64,000 nt of DNA, taken from positions 1,922,001 to 1,986,000 of the forward strand of contig NZ_JBPXRR010000001.1 in NCBI RefSeq assembly GCF_051842935.1, given 5' to 3'. Position 1 is the stretch's first letter, and the number at the start of each line of letters is the position of its first letter. Position numbers and translations under genes: made by a program. Positions 22,458 through 31,202 of this stretch are shown one piece after another. This stretch comes from Pseudalkalibacillus sp051842935 (GTDB taxonomy: Bacteria > Bacillota > Bacilli > Bacillales > Fictibacillaceae). Below the pieces are notes generated by a model. That model worked only from the letters and a program-made list of their open reading frames with translations. It was not told where the DNA came from and did not search any database.

Positions 22458-22898
22458 TTATCGTTTGTTTTTTAGAATATCATTGATTTCATTAAGTTTA
22501 TCAGCGGTAAGTAATCGAGGGTTCTCCATAATATCAACAAAGATAGGAAAGATTTCCTCTAATCGTTCAATCAAGGTGTCAGCCTTCCTCTCGCCTATCA
22601 GGTATTCTCTGATCACCATTCTATAATCTTCAATTAGTAAATACCCCGTATCTTGCATTGAAGCTGTTTGTTCAGGGGGATAAGCTTGGAGGTGAGAAAG
22701 AACCATTTCGACTTGATATTGATCCTCTTCCCTCAAGCCTTCAATCAATTCTTGTGTATAAACGATCCATAACGTCATATCCTGCTTAATTAATTGTTCT
22801 TCATTCTGTTTATGATTAGTATAAAAAAGAATAGACAGCACAATTAATGCTACTGAAAGAATGCCTATGATTGACTGAAGAAATCTCTTGTCATTCAT
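22458..22898 (-). CDS. Membrane-anchored hypothetical protein
   Basis: A 146-aa protein not recognised. One N-terminal membrane helix (about residues 8-27), then a soluble, Glu-rich, mostly helical outer domain (LIEGLREEDQYQVEMVLSHL, LTADKLNEINDILKNKR). The ATG at 22898 lies inside the last codons of the hydrolase gene (8-bp overlap), so the two are translationally coupled. It could be a partner or immunity-like accessory of the hydrolase; no motif supports a specific role. Confidence 0.65.
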   Translation of the reverse strand: MNDKRFLQSIIGILSVALIVLSILFYTNHKQNEEQLIKQDMTLWIVYTQELIEGLREEDQYQVEMVLSHLQAYPPEQTASMQDTGYLLIEDYRMVIREYLIGERKADTLIERLEEIFPIFVDIMENPRLLTADKLNEINDILKNKR

Positions 22899-23610
22899 TT
22901 ATATTCCCACTTTTTTCAACCATTTCTCTTATTACCTCAACAGTTCTTTCAGGGTTATCCATATGGACAGCGTGACCGGTATCTTCAAGTTTGTAATGTA
23001 CACTATTGGATGATAGCTCCGAGAGTTCGTGTTGCAGATCCATCCACACTTCCATAGATTGAGCGGTATGGTAAGGCTGAGTACAACCTGTCACTACAGC
23101 TAGTGGAAGATTGCCAAGTGATTTGTCTCTTACTTGTTCCAAGCTATTTTCGAACTCTTCAAATGTTCCTTCAACCGTAAACTGGGCTAAATAGGTTTCA
23201 CGGATTTTTTCATCGAACAGGGGGACCATCCTTTTATTCTGGTCCTCATGACAAGCATCGAGTAGAACAATTCCAACAACATCTCTTGGAAATGTATGAG
23301 CAAATAGACGTGCGTTAATTCCACCATATGAATGTCCTACGAATATGTAAGGAGGTTTCACATCTTTTTCCCACAAAAGCCTATGGAGATTCTTGACGAT
23401 TTGTTCGCTATCCTTCGGAAGTGTTCCCTTATCGCTTTTCCCAACCCCTGCTCGGTCATATAAAAAAAGATTTGCGAACCGCGCAACATCATCAATGATA
23501 GGCTTCCAATTTTCAGTAGACCAACCATAGCCCGATTCAAAAACAATCGTCGGTTTACTGTCGTGAGTTTGAATCAACTCATAATGTAATTTGGTTTCAT
23601 GAGTCATCAT
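22891..23610 (-). CDS. Alpha/beta-hydrolase
   Basis: Alpha/beta-hydrolase fold enzyme, 239 aa from the ATG at 23610 (GGAGG 9 nt upstream). The nucleophile elbow is GHSYGG with Ser at about residue 94. The oxyanion region is near ESGYGWSTENW and the catalytic His in DTGHAVHMDNPE near the C-terminus. A cap segment follows VLLDACHED. Probably an esterase or lipase-like hydrolase; substrate unknown. It overlaps the downstream membrane protein gene by 8 bp. Confidence 0.82.
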   Translation of the reverse strand: MMTHETKLHYELIQTHDSKPTIVFESGYGWSTENWKPIIDDVARFANLFLYDRAGVGKSDKGTLPKDSEQIVKNLHRLLWEKDVKPPYIFVGHSYGGINARLFAHTFPRDVVGIVLLDACHEDQNKRMVPLFDEKIRETYLAQFTVEGTFEEFENSLEQVRDKSLGNLPLAVVTGCTQPYHTAQSMEVWMDLQHELSELSSNSVHYKLEDTGHAVHMDNPERTVEVIREMVEKSGNINE

Positions 23611-23698
23611 ATACGAATTCCTCCAGACTTTTATGCATTCTAATACTAGACTTCTCCGTTCATCCATACATTTCCTTGAGCTCGTTTAATCCAATTAA

Positions 23699-23733
23699 AA
23701 AACCAGCTTTATCGATGAGATAAAACTGGTTTG
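23699..23733 (-). terminator. greA terminator
   Basis: AAACCAG..TTATC / GATAA..CTGGTTT hairpin, followed on the - strand by a T run, 16 bp after the greA stop. Confidence 0.85.
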
Positions 23734-23748
23734 GTATCTGATATTAGA

Positions 23749-24225
23749 TTAACCGACTTCGGTAATACGGACGTTCATTTCTCCGCCTGGCGTTTGTACG
23801 GATACTTCGTCACCGACTGTACGTCCGAGGAGGCTTCTTGCCATCGGAGAATCGTTTGAGATTTTGCCTTCAAACGGATCAGCTTCCGCACTACCTACAA
23901 TCGTGTAGGATTCTTCTTCTCCATCTGGAAGTTCGACGAATTTGACGGATTTACCGATGGAAACGACGTGTGGATTTTGGTCTTGCTCTTCGATGATTTC
24001 GGCATTTCGGATCATTTTTTCAAGCTGTCCAATTCGTGCTTCTACGAATGCTTGCTCGTCTTTTGCAGCATCGTATTCAGAGTTCTCCGAAAGGTCACCG
24101 AAACCTCTTGCCACTTTAATGCGCTCCACGACTTCCTTACGTTTCTCGGTCTTCAGGTACTCCAATTCGTTCTCTAACTTCTCTTTACCCTCTTCGGTCA
24201 TATAGTGTTTCTTTTCTTCTGCCAT
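23749..24225 (-). CDS. greA: Transcription elongation factor GreA
   Basis: GreA, 158 aa, stimulates RNA cleavage by backtracked RNA polymerase. The ATG at 24225 has GGAGGAG upstream and gives the usual MAEEKKHYMTEEG start; the ORF extends further without a site. The N-terminal coiled coil bears the acidic tip DLSENSEYDAAK, which reaches the polymerase active site. The C-terminal FKBP-like domain includes NDSPMARSLLGRTVGDEV. Order udk-greA is as in B. subtilis. Confidence 0.96.
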   Translation of the reverse strand: MAEEKKHYMTEEGKEKLENELEYLKTEKRKEVVERIKVARGFGDLSENSEYDAAKDEQAFVEARIGQLEKMIRNAEIIEEQDQNPHVVSIGKSVKFVELPDGEEESYTIVGSAEADPFEGKISNDSPMARSLLGRTVGDEVSVQTPGGEMNVRITEVG

Positions 24226-24357
24226 CTTACTCACTCCTCCAAAAACCTTCTCGTTACCGACTAGTATATGCATGATGTTGCATCACGTATTAATAAAAAC
24301 TGTAAGCGTAACCATTCTTCATTTCATTTATTATACATCAAATGATGATATTGAAAA

Positions 24358-24382
24358 CAGAGGTGAACGTTCCACCTCCATT
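24358..24382 (-). terminator. udk terminator
   Basis: GAGGTG / CACCTC hairpin just after the udk stop, followed by TGTTTTC on the - strand. Confidence 0.65.
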
Positions 24383-24384
24383 TT

Positions 24385-25026
24385 TTATGGGTTCAATATT
24401 TCATTCGTTTCCAAAATGGTTCGGATCTTCGTAACCATCAAATCAATTGCTACTCGATTCTGACCGCCTTCAGGAATAATAATATCTGCATAACGTTTCG
24501 TCGGTTCAATGAATTGATTATGCATCGGACGAACAACAGATGTATATTGTTCAATCACGGAATCGATGGTACGTCCCCTCTCGTTGATATCACGCAATAA
24601 TCGACGGATGATCCGCACATCTGCATCAGTATCAACAAAAAGCTTGATATCCATCAGGTCACGTAAACGTTCGTCCTCAAGGATAAGAATTCCTTCTAAT
24701 ATAATAACATCTTTTGGCTCAATTGGAATTATTTTATCACTTCTTGTATGTGCTGTATAGTCATAGACTGGTTTTTCAATGCCTTTTGAGTTGCGAAGTT
24801 TGTCGATATGATCGATCAACAAATCGTTATCGAACGCCAACGGGTGGTCATAATTCGTTTGCAGTCTCTCTTCCATTGATTTTTCAGTCTGATCCTTATA
24901 ATAGGCATCCTGTTCAAGGATCAGGATGGATTGATCAGCGAACTGCCTGAAAATTTCCTTTGCAACTGTCGTCTTTCCAGAGCCAGAGCCTCCGGCTACA
25001 CCAATAACTACTGGTTTTCTACCCAT
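24385..25026 (-). CDS. udk: Uridine kinase
   Basis: Uridine/cytidine kinase, 213 aa, salvages pyrimidine nucleosides to UMP and CMP. P-loop GGSGSGKTT at residues 12-20. Uridine-binding segments include YDHPLAFDNDLL and PVYDYTAHTRS; IILEGILIL is the second conserved strand. The ATG at 25026 has AAAGGGG upstream. It follows trmR by 12 bp. Confidence 0.96.
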   Translation of the reverse strand: MGRKPVVIGVAGGSGSGKTTVAKEIFRQFADQSILILEQDAYYKDQTEKSMEERLQTNYDHPLAFDNDLLIDHIDKLRNSKGIEKPVYDYTAHTRSDKIIPIEPKDVIILEGILILEDERLRDLMDIKLFVDTDADVRIIRRLLRDINERGRTIDSVIEQYTSVVRPMHNQFIEPTKRYADIIIPEGGQNRVAIDLMVTKIRTILETNEILNP

Positions 25027-25038
25027 GTTCTTTCCCCT

Positions 25039-25698
25039 TTATTCCTTTTCTTTTTGCTTCAGGATACTAATGGCCATTCCATCACCAACTGGCAATATCG
25101 TCGTTACGAAATGCTTTTGTTCATATAAAAATTCGTTGTAATTCCTGATTTTCTCTGTAAGCTTTCGGAACCTTCGGGACTCGATTTCCTCGTTTTCCTT
25201 CGCGACGAATCCTCTGAATAAAACATTATCACTGACGATGATGCCTTCTGGTACGAGCATGTTTTCAAATTCTTGAAAGAATCGTTGATATTGCCCTTTC
25301 GCAGCATCGATGAAAATCAGATCATACGGACCTGAATGTTGAATCTCATTGATCAACTCCAGAGCATCTCCTTCAAGTACTTCAATGGCATGACCCATAC
25401 CAACCTTTGAGATGTTTTGAATCGCTTGTCCATATCGTTCAGGATCCCGTTCAACCGTGACAAGGCGGCTTTCAGGTGAAGCTTGTATCATCCGGATGCC
25501 AGAATAACCGATTGCAGTTCCGATTTCCAATATCCTCTTCGGCTTGTGCAATCGTATGATTTGTAACAAGGCTTCCATACCAATCAAATCCATGATCGGA
25601 ACATTTTCTACTTCCGCCTGTTGCTCCATTTCCACAATTTCCTGCGGACGTTCTGGTATTAATTCTTCCAAGTACTGCTTCATTTCATCCGAAATCAT
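25039..25698 (-). CDS. trmR: tRNA 5-hydroxyuridine methyltransferase (YrrM/TrmR)
   Basis: O-methyltransferase of the COMT-like family, 219 aa. SAM motif ILEIGTAIGYSGIRM near residues 58-72, metal/acid motif LIFIDAAKGQYQRF and SDNVLFRG. In B. subtilis this protein methylates 5-hydroxyuridine in tRNA wobble position 34. The ATG at 25698 has AGGAGG 7 nt upstream. It lies between mltG and udk as in B. subtilis. Confidence 0.9.
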   Translation of the reverse strand: MISDEMKQYLEELIPERPQEIVEMEQQAEVENVPIMDLIGMEALLQIIRLHKPKRILEIGTAIGYSGIRMIQASPESRLVTVERDPERYGQAIQNISKVGMGHAIEVLEGDALELINEIQHSGPYDLIFIDAAKGQYQRFFQEFENMLVPEGIIVSDNVLFRGFVAKENEEIESRRFRKLTEKIRNYNEFLYEQKHFVTTILPVGDGMAISILKQKEKE

Positions 25699-25776
25699 AC
25701 GGAAGCCTCCTTTTAACCCGGTCTATTTTAACATAAGAAAAGAGGGAATGCGAACTTCCTTCATTCCCTCTGATCA

Positions 25777-26922
25777 TCAGGATTCATCTTTGTCTTTATT
25801 TGCTAAATCTCGCCATTCCTGGATGTACTTCTCTTTGATCTTATTATGCTCATCTAACGTTTTCGCATACAATACTTCTCCGTTCGGACGGGCAAAGAAG
25901 TAATAGTACGGATTAGCTTCTGGATTCGCGGCTGCATTGATAGCCGATTCACCTGGTGAAGCAATCGGTCCGATCGGTAATCCTGGTTCGGTATACGTAT
26001 TGTATGGAGACGCTGTTTCAGTATCTTTATAGGTTACGATGATTTTCGATTGCTGCTGTGCGTAAGTGACCGTTACATCCGATTGTAATGGCATTGGTTT
26101 TTTCAGACGATTATAGAATACGCCTGATACTTTGAATCGGTCTTCTTTCTTCCGAGCTTCTTCTTCAATAATGGAAGCGAGCGTCAAGATTTCATGAGTC
26201 GTATATCCAGTATCTTCGATGCTTGCCTGGTATTGTTCAACCACAGAAGACATCTTCTGGATCATGGATTCAATAATCGACTCCAAAGATGGATCTTTCT
26301 TGTAGAACTCGTATGTTGCAGGGAATAAATAGCCTTCTAAAGGCCACAGAACCTTGTCATCGAGTATCTTTTCGTCAAGTAGCGGATACTTATCAATCAA
26401 TGATTGGATATACTCTTTATCTTGCATTTTCTCAAGGATTTCTTCCTCTGTGTAATCCGATTGTTCCGCGATTTTGGCTGCGACTTCCGGCATACGAAGA
26501 CCTTCTGCCACACGGACCGTCATTTCCGCTTCTTTATATACTTTCCCATCCTTCAATGAATTGATGATTCCTTTCATATCCATTGATTTCGTGAGTTCAT
26601 AGTTTCCAGCTTGGAAGTCGTTGTCATTTTTATATTTTACATAATACTTGAATACGAGTGCACTTTTGATAACGCCTTTTTCTTCTAATTTATTGGCTAT
26701 TTCACTTGTAGACGTCCCGATTGGTATTTCGACATTCACCGGTTTGTTGCTGGACGCATTTACAGGCTCCAGTGCTCCTTTAATGTATAGATATCCACCT
26801 ATACCAACACCTGCAATCGATAGGATCAACAGCGTAAGTACGATGATGACGACACGTCTTACGACTTTTGCTTCCTGATTACGGCGCATTATCGTTTCTT
26901 GATCAAGATTTGGCTGAAGCAC
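25777..26922 (-). CDS. mltG: Endolytic peptidoglycan transglycosylase MltG
   Basis: YceG-family lytic transglycosylase, 381 aa. It cuts nascent glycan strands and so sets their length. A membrane helix at about residues 24-48 is followed by a LysM-like segment (VNVEIPIGTSTSEIANKL) and the catalytic domain. The catalytic Glu is in LASIIEEEARKKED. The start is GTG 26922, with a TTG one codon earlier as alternative; both follow AGGGGG. The C-terminal ANPEANPYYYFFARPNGE is conserved. Confidence 0.93.
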   Translation of the reverse strand: MLQPNLDQETIMRRNQEAKVVRRVVIIVLTLLILSIAGVGIGGYLYIKGALEPVNASSNKPVNVEIPIGTSTSEIANKLEEKGVIKSALVFKYYVKYKNDNDFQAGNYELTKSMDMKGIINSLKDGKVYKEAEMTVRVAEGLRMPEVAAKIAEQSDYTEEEILEKMQDKEYIQSLIDKYPLLDEKILDDKVLWPLEGYLFPATYEFYKKDPSLESIIESMIQKMSSVVEQYQASIEDTGYTTHEILTLASIIEEEARKKEDRFKVSGVFYNRLKKPMPLQSDVTVTYAQQQSKIIVTYKDTETASPYNTYTEPGLPIGPIASPGESAINAAANPEANPYYYFFARPNGEVLYAKTLDEHNKIKEKYIQEWRDLANKDKDES

Positions 26923-27097
26923 CAATCATCCCCCTCTCTCTCATCTTTCCTATTATACTATAACTTCAGAAAAATTCAGCTAAAATCCGCCAATTTTTTT
27001 ATTCGCTGTCGAATCAAAAGTGGTAGATTCTAGTAATTACAAGGTATCTTCCAGCAATTTTATTCTAAAGTCATTGACTAAACAACGGCATAGAAAA

Positions 27098-27122
27098 AGA
27101 CTGACGAGGAAATCGTCAGTCC
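27098..27122 (-). terminator. Terminator after yrzB
   Basis: Perfect GACTGACGA / TCGTCAGTC stem with a 5-nt loop, followed by TTTTTC on the - strand. The roughly 170 bp from here to mltG hold a possible mltG promoter (TATAAT near 26955) and nothing else seen. Confidence 0.88.
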
Positions 27123-27137
27123 TTCTTTGTGAATGTT

Positions 27138-27428
27138 TTAGAGCTCTTCTGAATCCTGGAATGTGTTCAGCATTTCTTCGACCATATCCCATTCAGCGTC
27201 CGTTTCGATTGGGAACAGCTCAATATCGTCGTCTTTCTCGCCTTTGTCTTCATAACGGAAAGCGAAGACTTCTACATCTTCTTCGTCTTCTTCAGAACTT
27301 TCTACTGGAACCAATACCATATATGATTTTTCCGTTTCATCCACATCGAATGTGAAAAGGACTTCAAATAAATGTTCCTCTCCATTCTCATCCGGGATGA
27401 TGATCCGCTCTTTTTCTTCTTCTGCCAT
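27138..27428 (-). CDS. yrzB: DUF1292 family protein
   Basis: Acidic 96-aa cytoplasmic protein of the DUF1292 (YrzB) family. It opens with MAEEEKERIIIPDENGEEHL, has the family's VLFTFDVDETEKSYMVLVP strands, then an acidic run and the C-terminal TDAEWDMVEEMLNTF. It is third in the ireB-ruvX-yrzB set, a fixed order in Firmicutes. Function unknown. The terminator behind it closes the unit. Confidence 0.92.
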   Translation of the reverse strand: MAEEEKERIIIPDENGEEHLFEVLFTFDVDETEKSYMVLVPVESSEEDEEDVEVFAFRYEDKGEKDDDIELFPIETDAEWDMVEEMLNTFQDSEEL

Positions 27429-27446
27429 TTGAATACACCTTCTTTT

Positions 27447-27866
27447 TTAGTTTGCAGCTGGGCTGTCTAAGTAGCTTTGTAAAATAAGTACCGCTGCCAT
27501 TTTATCAATGACGCCTTTACGTTTCTTTCGACTGACATCTGCTTCGATAAGCATCCGTTCTGCAGCAGCCGTCGTCAAACGTTCATCCCACAGAACCGTA
27601 GATACGTTTAATGTATCCTCGATGAGCTGTGCAAATTCTTGACACATTTCTCCACTGGGACCAATCGTGCCATTCATATTTTTCGGGAGACCGACGACGA
27701 TTTTGTCTACATCGTTCTTTTCGACCAATTCACGGATATAAGCCAAGTCCTGGTCAATATCTCCCTTACGACGGTACGTTTCGATGCCCTGTGCGGTCCA
27801 ACCGAGGGCATCGCTCAATGCAATTCCGATCGTTTTCGTACCGAGGTCCAAACCTAATTTTCGCAT
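27447..27866 (-). CDS. yrrK: YqgF/RuvX family RNase H-like nuclease (putative Holliday junction resolvase)
   Basis: A 139-aa RNase H-fold protein. The first catalytic Asp is in LGLDLGTKTIGIALSD, Glu is in ERLTTAAAERML, and the last Asp is in KKRKGVIDKMAAVLIL. The family is implicated in pre-16S rRNA maturation as well as junction resolution; which applies here is unknown. It lies 9 bp after ireB and 18 bp before yrzB. Confidence 0.93.
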   Translation of the reverse strand: MRKLGLDLGTKTIGIALSDALGWTAQGIETYRRKGDIDQDLAYIRELVEKNDVDKIVVGLPKNMNGTIGPSGEMCQEFAQLIEDTLNVSTVLWDERLTTAAAERMLIEADVSRKKRKGVIDKMAAVLILQSYLDSPAAN

Positions 27867-27875
27867 GTTCTTGAT

Positions 27876-28148
27876 TTATCTCTCACTTTCCTGGTGCTGG
27901 ACTAAGTAGGATTTCACTAGCTCCTCAATCAATTCATCACGTTCAAGTTTCCGAATTTTGCTTCTTGCATCGTTGTGACGAGGAATATAAGCCGGGTCAC
28001 CAGAAAGGAGGTAACCGACGATCTGATTAATCGGATTGTATCCTTTTTCTTGTAAGGAATCATAAACCGACAACAACACATGCTTGACATTGGTATCCAT
28101 TGAATCATCTTGAAAGTTGAACTTTACCGTTTTGTCAAATGAGCTCAT
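27876..28148 (-). CDS. yrzL: IreB-family regulatory phosphoprotein (DUF965)
   Basis: A 90-aa protein matching IreB/YrzL throughout, with YDSLQEKGYNPINQIVGYLLSGDPAYI central. In Enterococcus, IreB is a substrate of the Ser/Thr kinase IreK and affects envelope stress resistance; Thr residues near the N-terminus are the phosphosites there, and KTVKF supplies one here. It precedes ruvX by 9 bp and follows alaS. Confidence 0.93.
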   Translation of the reverse strand: MSSFDKTVKFNFQDDSMDTNVKHVLLSVYDSLQEKGYNPINQIVGYLLSGDPAYIPRHNDARSKIRKLERDELIEELVKSYLVQHQESER

Positions 28149-28223
28149 CTTGACACCTCTCTTTAGCGTATGAATTTGGAAGCCCCCATAACTCTAATTT
28201 CATTGTACCTTACGCATACAGGT

Positions 28224-30860
28224 TTAGGAAATGGATTTGACGAATTCGTAAACATAATTTAATGCTTCGTCAAGTTTTGCAGGTTCTTTACCACCTGCTT
28301 GAGCCATGTCAGGACGGCCTCCGCCGCCTCCGCCACAACGGGTAGCGACTTCCTTCACGATTTTCCCTGCATGATACCCTTCTTTCGTTAAATCATCGGT
28401 AACTCCTGCAACGATATTCACTTTTTCATTTTGAACGGAACCTAACACAACTATTCCATTTCCAACTTTATTTTTCAAATCGTCAACAATGGAGCGTAGG
28501 TTGTTCATGTCACTTGCAGAGACTTTCTGCGCTAGGACCTTCACGCCGTTCACTTCGACGACATCGTCCAATAAGGAACCTGCTTCAATGTTTGCGAGCT
28601 TGCTTTTCAGTGATTCATTTTCACGTTGCAAGTCACGAATCTGCGTTTGTAAGCCTTCTACTCTTGTCGGCACATCGTTCAAGTTCGACTTCAGAATATC
28701 AGCTGTGTTCTTCAACACTTGGACTTGGCCGGAAAGGTGGCGATACGCACCTTCACTCGTCACGGCTTCAATTCTTCGGGTTCCTGCACCGATTCCGGAT
28801 TCAGAAACGATCTTGAACAGTCCGATTTCTGCTGTGTTGCGAACGTGACATCCACCGCAAAGCTCGAGGCTGTAATCGCCGACTTGAACGACGCGGACTT
28901 CGCTTCCGTACTTCTCACCGAATAAAGCCATCGCTCCCATTGCTTTTGCTTCTTCAATCGGTTTAACCATTTTATCAACCGAAATGGAGCTCCAGATTTT
29001 CTCGTTCACAATGGATTCGATTTCCTCGATCTCTTCAGAAGTCACCTGATTGAAGTGAGAAAAGTCAAATCGAAGACGATCTTGTGTCACGAGTGATCCA
29101 GCCTGATTGACGTGCTTTCCTAAAACATCCTTCAAAGCCTGATGAAGCAAATGGGTTGCCGTATGGTTCTTGATGATTCCTGAACGGCTTGTCTCATTGA
29201 CGACAGTCTCAAGTTGCTCACCAACGCGAAGCGTACCTTTTTCTACAAGGACCGTATGGAGGTTCTGACCATTCGGTGCCTTTTGTACATCTTTAACGAC
29301 TGCGAAGACTTGGTCGTTGCTTAAAGTACCTTTATCCGCAATTTGACCTCCACTTTCTGCATAAAACGGTGTTTCATCAAGGATTACGAGTACTTCTTCG
29401 CCCGCATTCACTTCCTGAACCGTTTCTGTCCCCTTCACGATGACGCTCACTTTCGAAGAGCCAGATAATCGATCGTAGCCGATGAATTCGCTCTTTTCGT
29501 TGATATCGCTCAACACACTTGTCTGCACTTGCATAGAGCCTGTATCCTGGCGAGCAGCACGAGCTCTGTCTCGTTGCGCTTCCATCTCAACCTGGAATTG
29601 TTCACGGTTGACCGTCATATTCTCTTCTTCAAGGTATTCTTCCGTCAACTCGAACGGGAATCCATAAGTGTCATACAGTTTGAATGCATCGGACCCAGAA
29701 AGCTCCGTTTGACCATTTTCTTTCGCTTTCTTGATCATTTCTGATAAAATCGCAAGACCTTCGTTGATCGTCTCGTGGAAACGTTCTTCCTCGTTCTTGA
29801 CGACCTTTTGGATGAAGTCCGTGTTTTCAAGGACATTCGGATAGAATTCTTTCATGACGTCTGCTACGACTGGAACGAGTTCATACATGAATGGCTTGCT
29901 GATATCCAGCTGTTTTGAGAATCGGATTGCTCGACGGACCAGACGACGAAGTACATATCCACGCCCTTCGTTTGACGGTAATGCTCCGTCTGCGACTGCG
30001 AATGTCACTGTACGGATATGGTCAGCAATGACTTTGAAAGCTGTGTCGATTTCTTTACTCTTGCCATATTCAACACCTGAAATTTTTTCGGTCGCCTCTA
30101 TCATCGGCATGAACAGGTCTGTTTCATAGTTCGTCGGTGCATCTTGAAGCGCACAAATCACACGCTCTAGCCCCATACCTGTATCAATGTTCTTTTTCGG
30201 AAGCGGTGTGTAGCTACCGTCTGGATTATGATTGAATTGTGAGAAGACGAGATTCCAGATTTCCAGGTGACGTTCATTTTCTCCACCAGGGAAAAGCTCA
30301 GGATCATTCGGGTCGTTTCCGTATTGCTCACCTCGGTCAAAGAAAATCTCCGTGTTCGGTCCACTCGGACCTTCACCGATATCCCAGAAGTTTTCTTCTA
30401 GTCGGATGATCTTTTCTTTCGGAAGCCCGATTTCGTTGTGCCAGATGTCGTGAGCTTCATCGTCTTCAGGGTGGATGGTGACCGCTAATTTTTCAGGGTC
30501 GATTCCAAGCCAATCCTCACTTGTGAGGAATTCCCATGCCCAGTGGATCGATTCCTTCTTGAAGTAATCACCGATTGAGAAGTTCCCGAGCATTTCGAAG
30601 AACGTATGGTGACGAGCTGTCTTACCGACATTTTCAATATCATTCGTACGGATGGATTTTTGAGCGTTGACGATACGAGGGTTTTCAGGAACGACACGAC
30701 CGTCGAAGTACTTTTTCAATGTTGCAACTCCACTATTGATCCATAGCAAAGACGGATCTTCATGTGGAACGAGTGATGCACTCGGTTCTACCTTATGTCC
30801 TTTTTCTTTGAAGAAATCGAGAAACATTTGTCTTACTTGAGCGGATGTTAATGTTTTCAT
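28224..30860 (-). CDS. alaS: Alanine--tRNA ligase
   Basis: AlaRS, 878 aa from the ATG at 30860, which has GGAGGG upstream; the ORF extends 34 codons further into the T-box leader and is not translated there. The class II catalytic core is N-terminal (motif LLWINSGVATLKKYFDG). The editing domain has HTATHLLHQAL and the CGGCHV zinc site. The Gly-rich CGGGGGGRPDMAQAGG C-Ala domain is C-terminal. Regulated by the alanine-specific T-box directly upstream. Confidence 0.97.
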   Translation of the reverse strand: MKTLTSAQVRQMFLDFFKEKGHKVEPSASLVPHEDPSLLWINSGVATLKKYFDGRVVPENPRIVNAQKSIRTNDIENVGKTARHHTFFEMLGNFSIGDYFKKESIHWAWEFLTSEDWLGIDPEKLAVTIHPEDDEAHDIWHNEIGLPKEKIIRLEENFWDIGEGPSGPNTEIFFDRGEQYGNDPNDPELFPGGENERHLEIWNLVFSQFNHNPDGSYTPLPKKNIDTGMGLERVICALQDAPTNYETDLFMPMIEATEKISGVEYGKSKEIDTAFKVIADHIRTVTFAVADGALPSNEGRGYVLRRLVRRAIRFSKQLDISKPFMYELVPVVADVMKEFYPNVLENTDFIQKVVKNEEERFHETINEGLAILSEMIKKAKENGQTELSGSDAFKLYDTYGFPFELTEEYLEEENMTVNREQFQVEMEAQRDRARAARQDTGSMQVQTSVLSDINEKSEFIGYDRLSGSSKVSVIVKGTETVQEVNAGEEVLVILDETPFYAESGGQIADKGTLSNDQVFAVVKDVQKAPNGQNLHTVLVEKGTLRVGEQLETVVNETSRSGIIKNHTATHLLHQALKDVLGKHVNQAGSLVTQDRLRFDFSHFNQVTSEEIEEIESIVNEKIWSSISVDKMVKPIEEAKAMGAMALFGEKYGSEVRVVQVGDYSLELCGGCHVRNTAEIGLFKIVSESGIGAGTRRIEAVTSEGAYRHLSGQVQVLKNTADILKSNLNDVPTRVEGLQTQIRDLQRENESLKSKLANIEAGSLLDDVVEVNGVKVLAQKVSASDMNNLRSIVDDLKNKVGNGIVVLGSVQNEKVNIVAGVTDDLTKEGYHAGKIVKEVATRCGGGGGGRPDMAQAGGKEPAKLDEALNYVYEFVKSIS

Positions 30861-30910
30861 TTTTGTACCCTCCTTAGAGTCTAACTTAATCACATAGCTG
30901 TAAAAATCAA

Positions 30911-31166
30911 AAAACTCCCGTCCTGTATAAAAACAGGGACGAGAGTTATCACGCGGTACCACCCTGGTTACGAATACGTATTATGTATCCATCACCTCGA
31001 CACATTAACGGTGTGCGCCGGCAGGTTTTGCCTGCATTCCGGATCAGCGTTCGGTCAATCTTCATCTAGAACCCCTTACAGCCGGAGGGGGTTCCTCTCT
31101 ACAAGATGGGCTTTGACTTACTCGTTCCATCATCACTTTACATGTTTATGGTTAATTTCCTAACTG
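30911..31166 (-). promoter_or_regulatory. T-box leader of alaS (alanine specifier)
   Basis: tRNA-sensing leader. The T-box sequence AGGGTGGTACCGCG (30965-30952) pairs with uncharged tRNA acceptor ends. The terminator AACTCTCGTCCCTG / ACAGGACGGGAGTT follows at 30947-30913. Stem I contains GAGTAA, AGAGAGG and a distal GGCTG loop. The specifier in the sequence CGAACGCTGA is GCT (31048-31046), an Ala codon, preceded by the stem GTCAA / TTGAC. Uncharged tRNA-Ala should block termination. Confidence 0.93.
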
Positions 31167-31172
31167 TGGATA

Positions 31173-31202
31173 ATTATAGACTTACCCATTATTCATTGTC
31201 AA
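31173..31202 (-). promoter_or_regulatory. alaS promoter
   Basis: TTGACA (31202-31197), 18-bp spacer, TATAAT (31178-31173) on the - strand. Its -35 sits within the last codons of yrrI. Confidence 0.85.

Noticed and set aside
30861..30962. Longer N-terminus of AlaS
   Set aside because: The extra codons overlap the T-box terminator and lack a ribosome site; ATG 30860 has GGAGGG and gives the normal AlaRS start.
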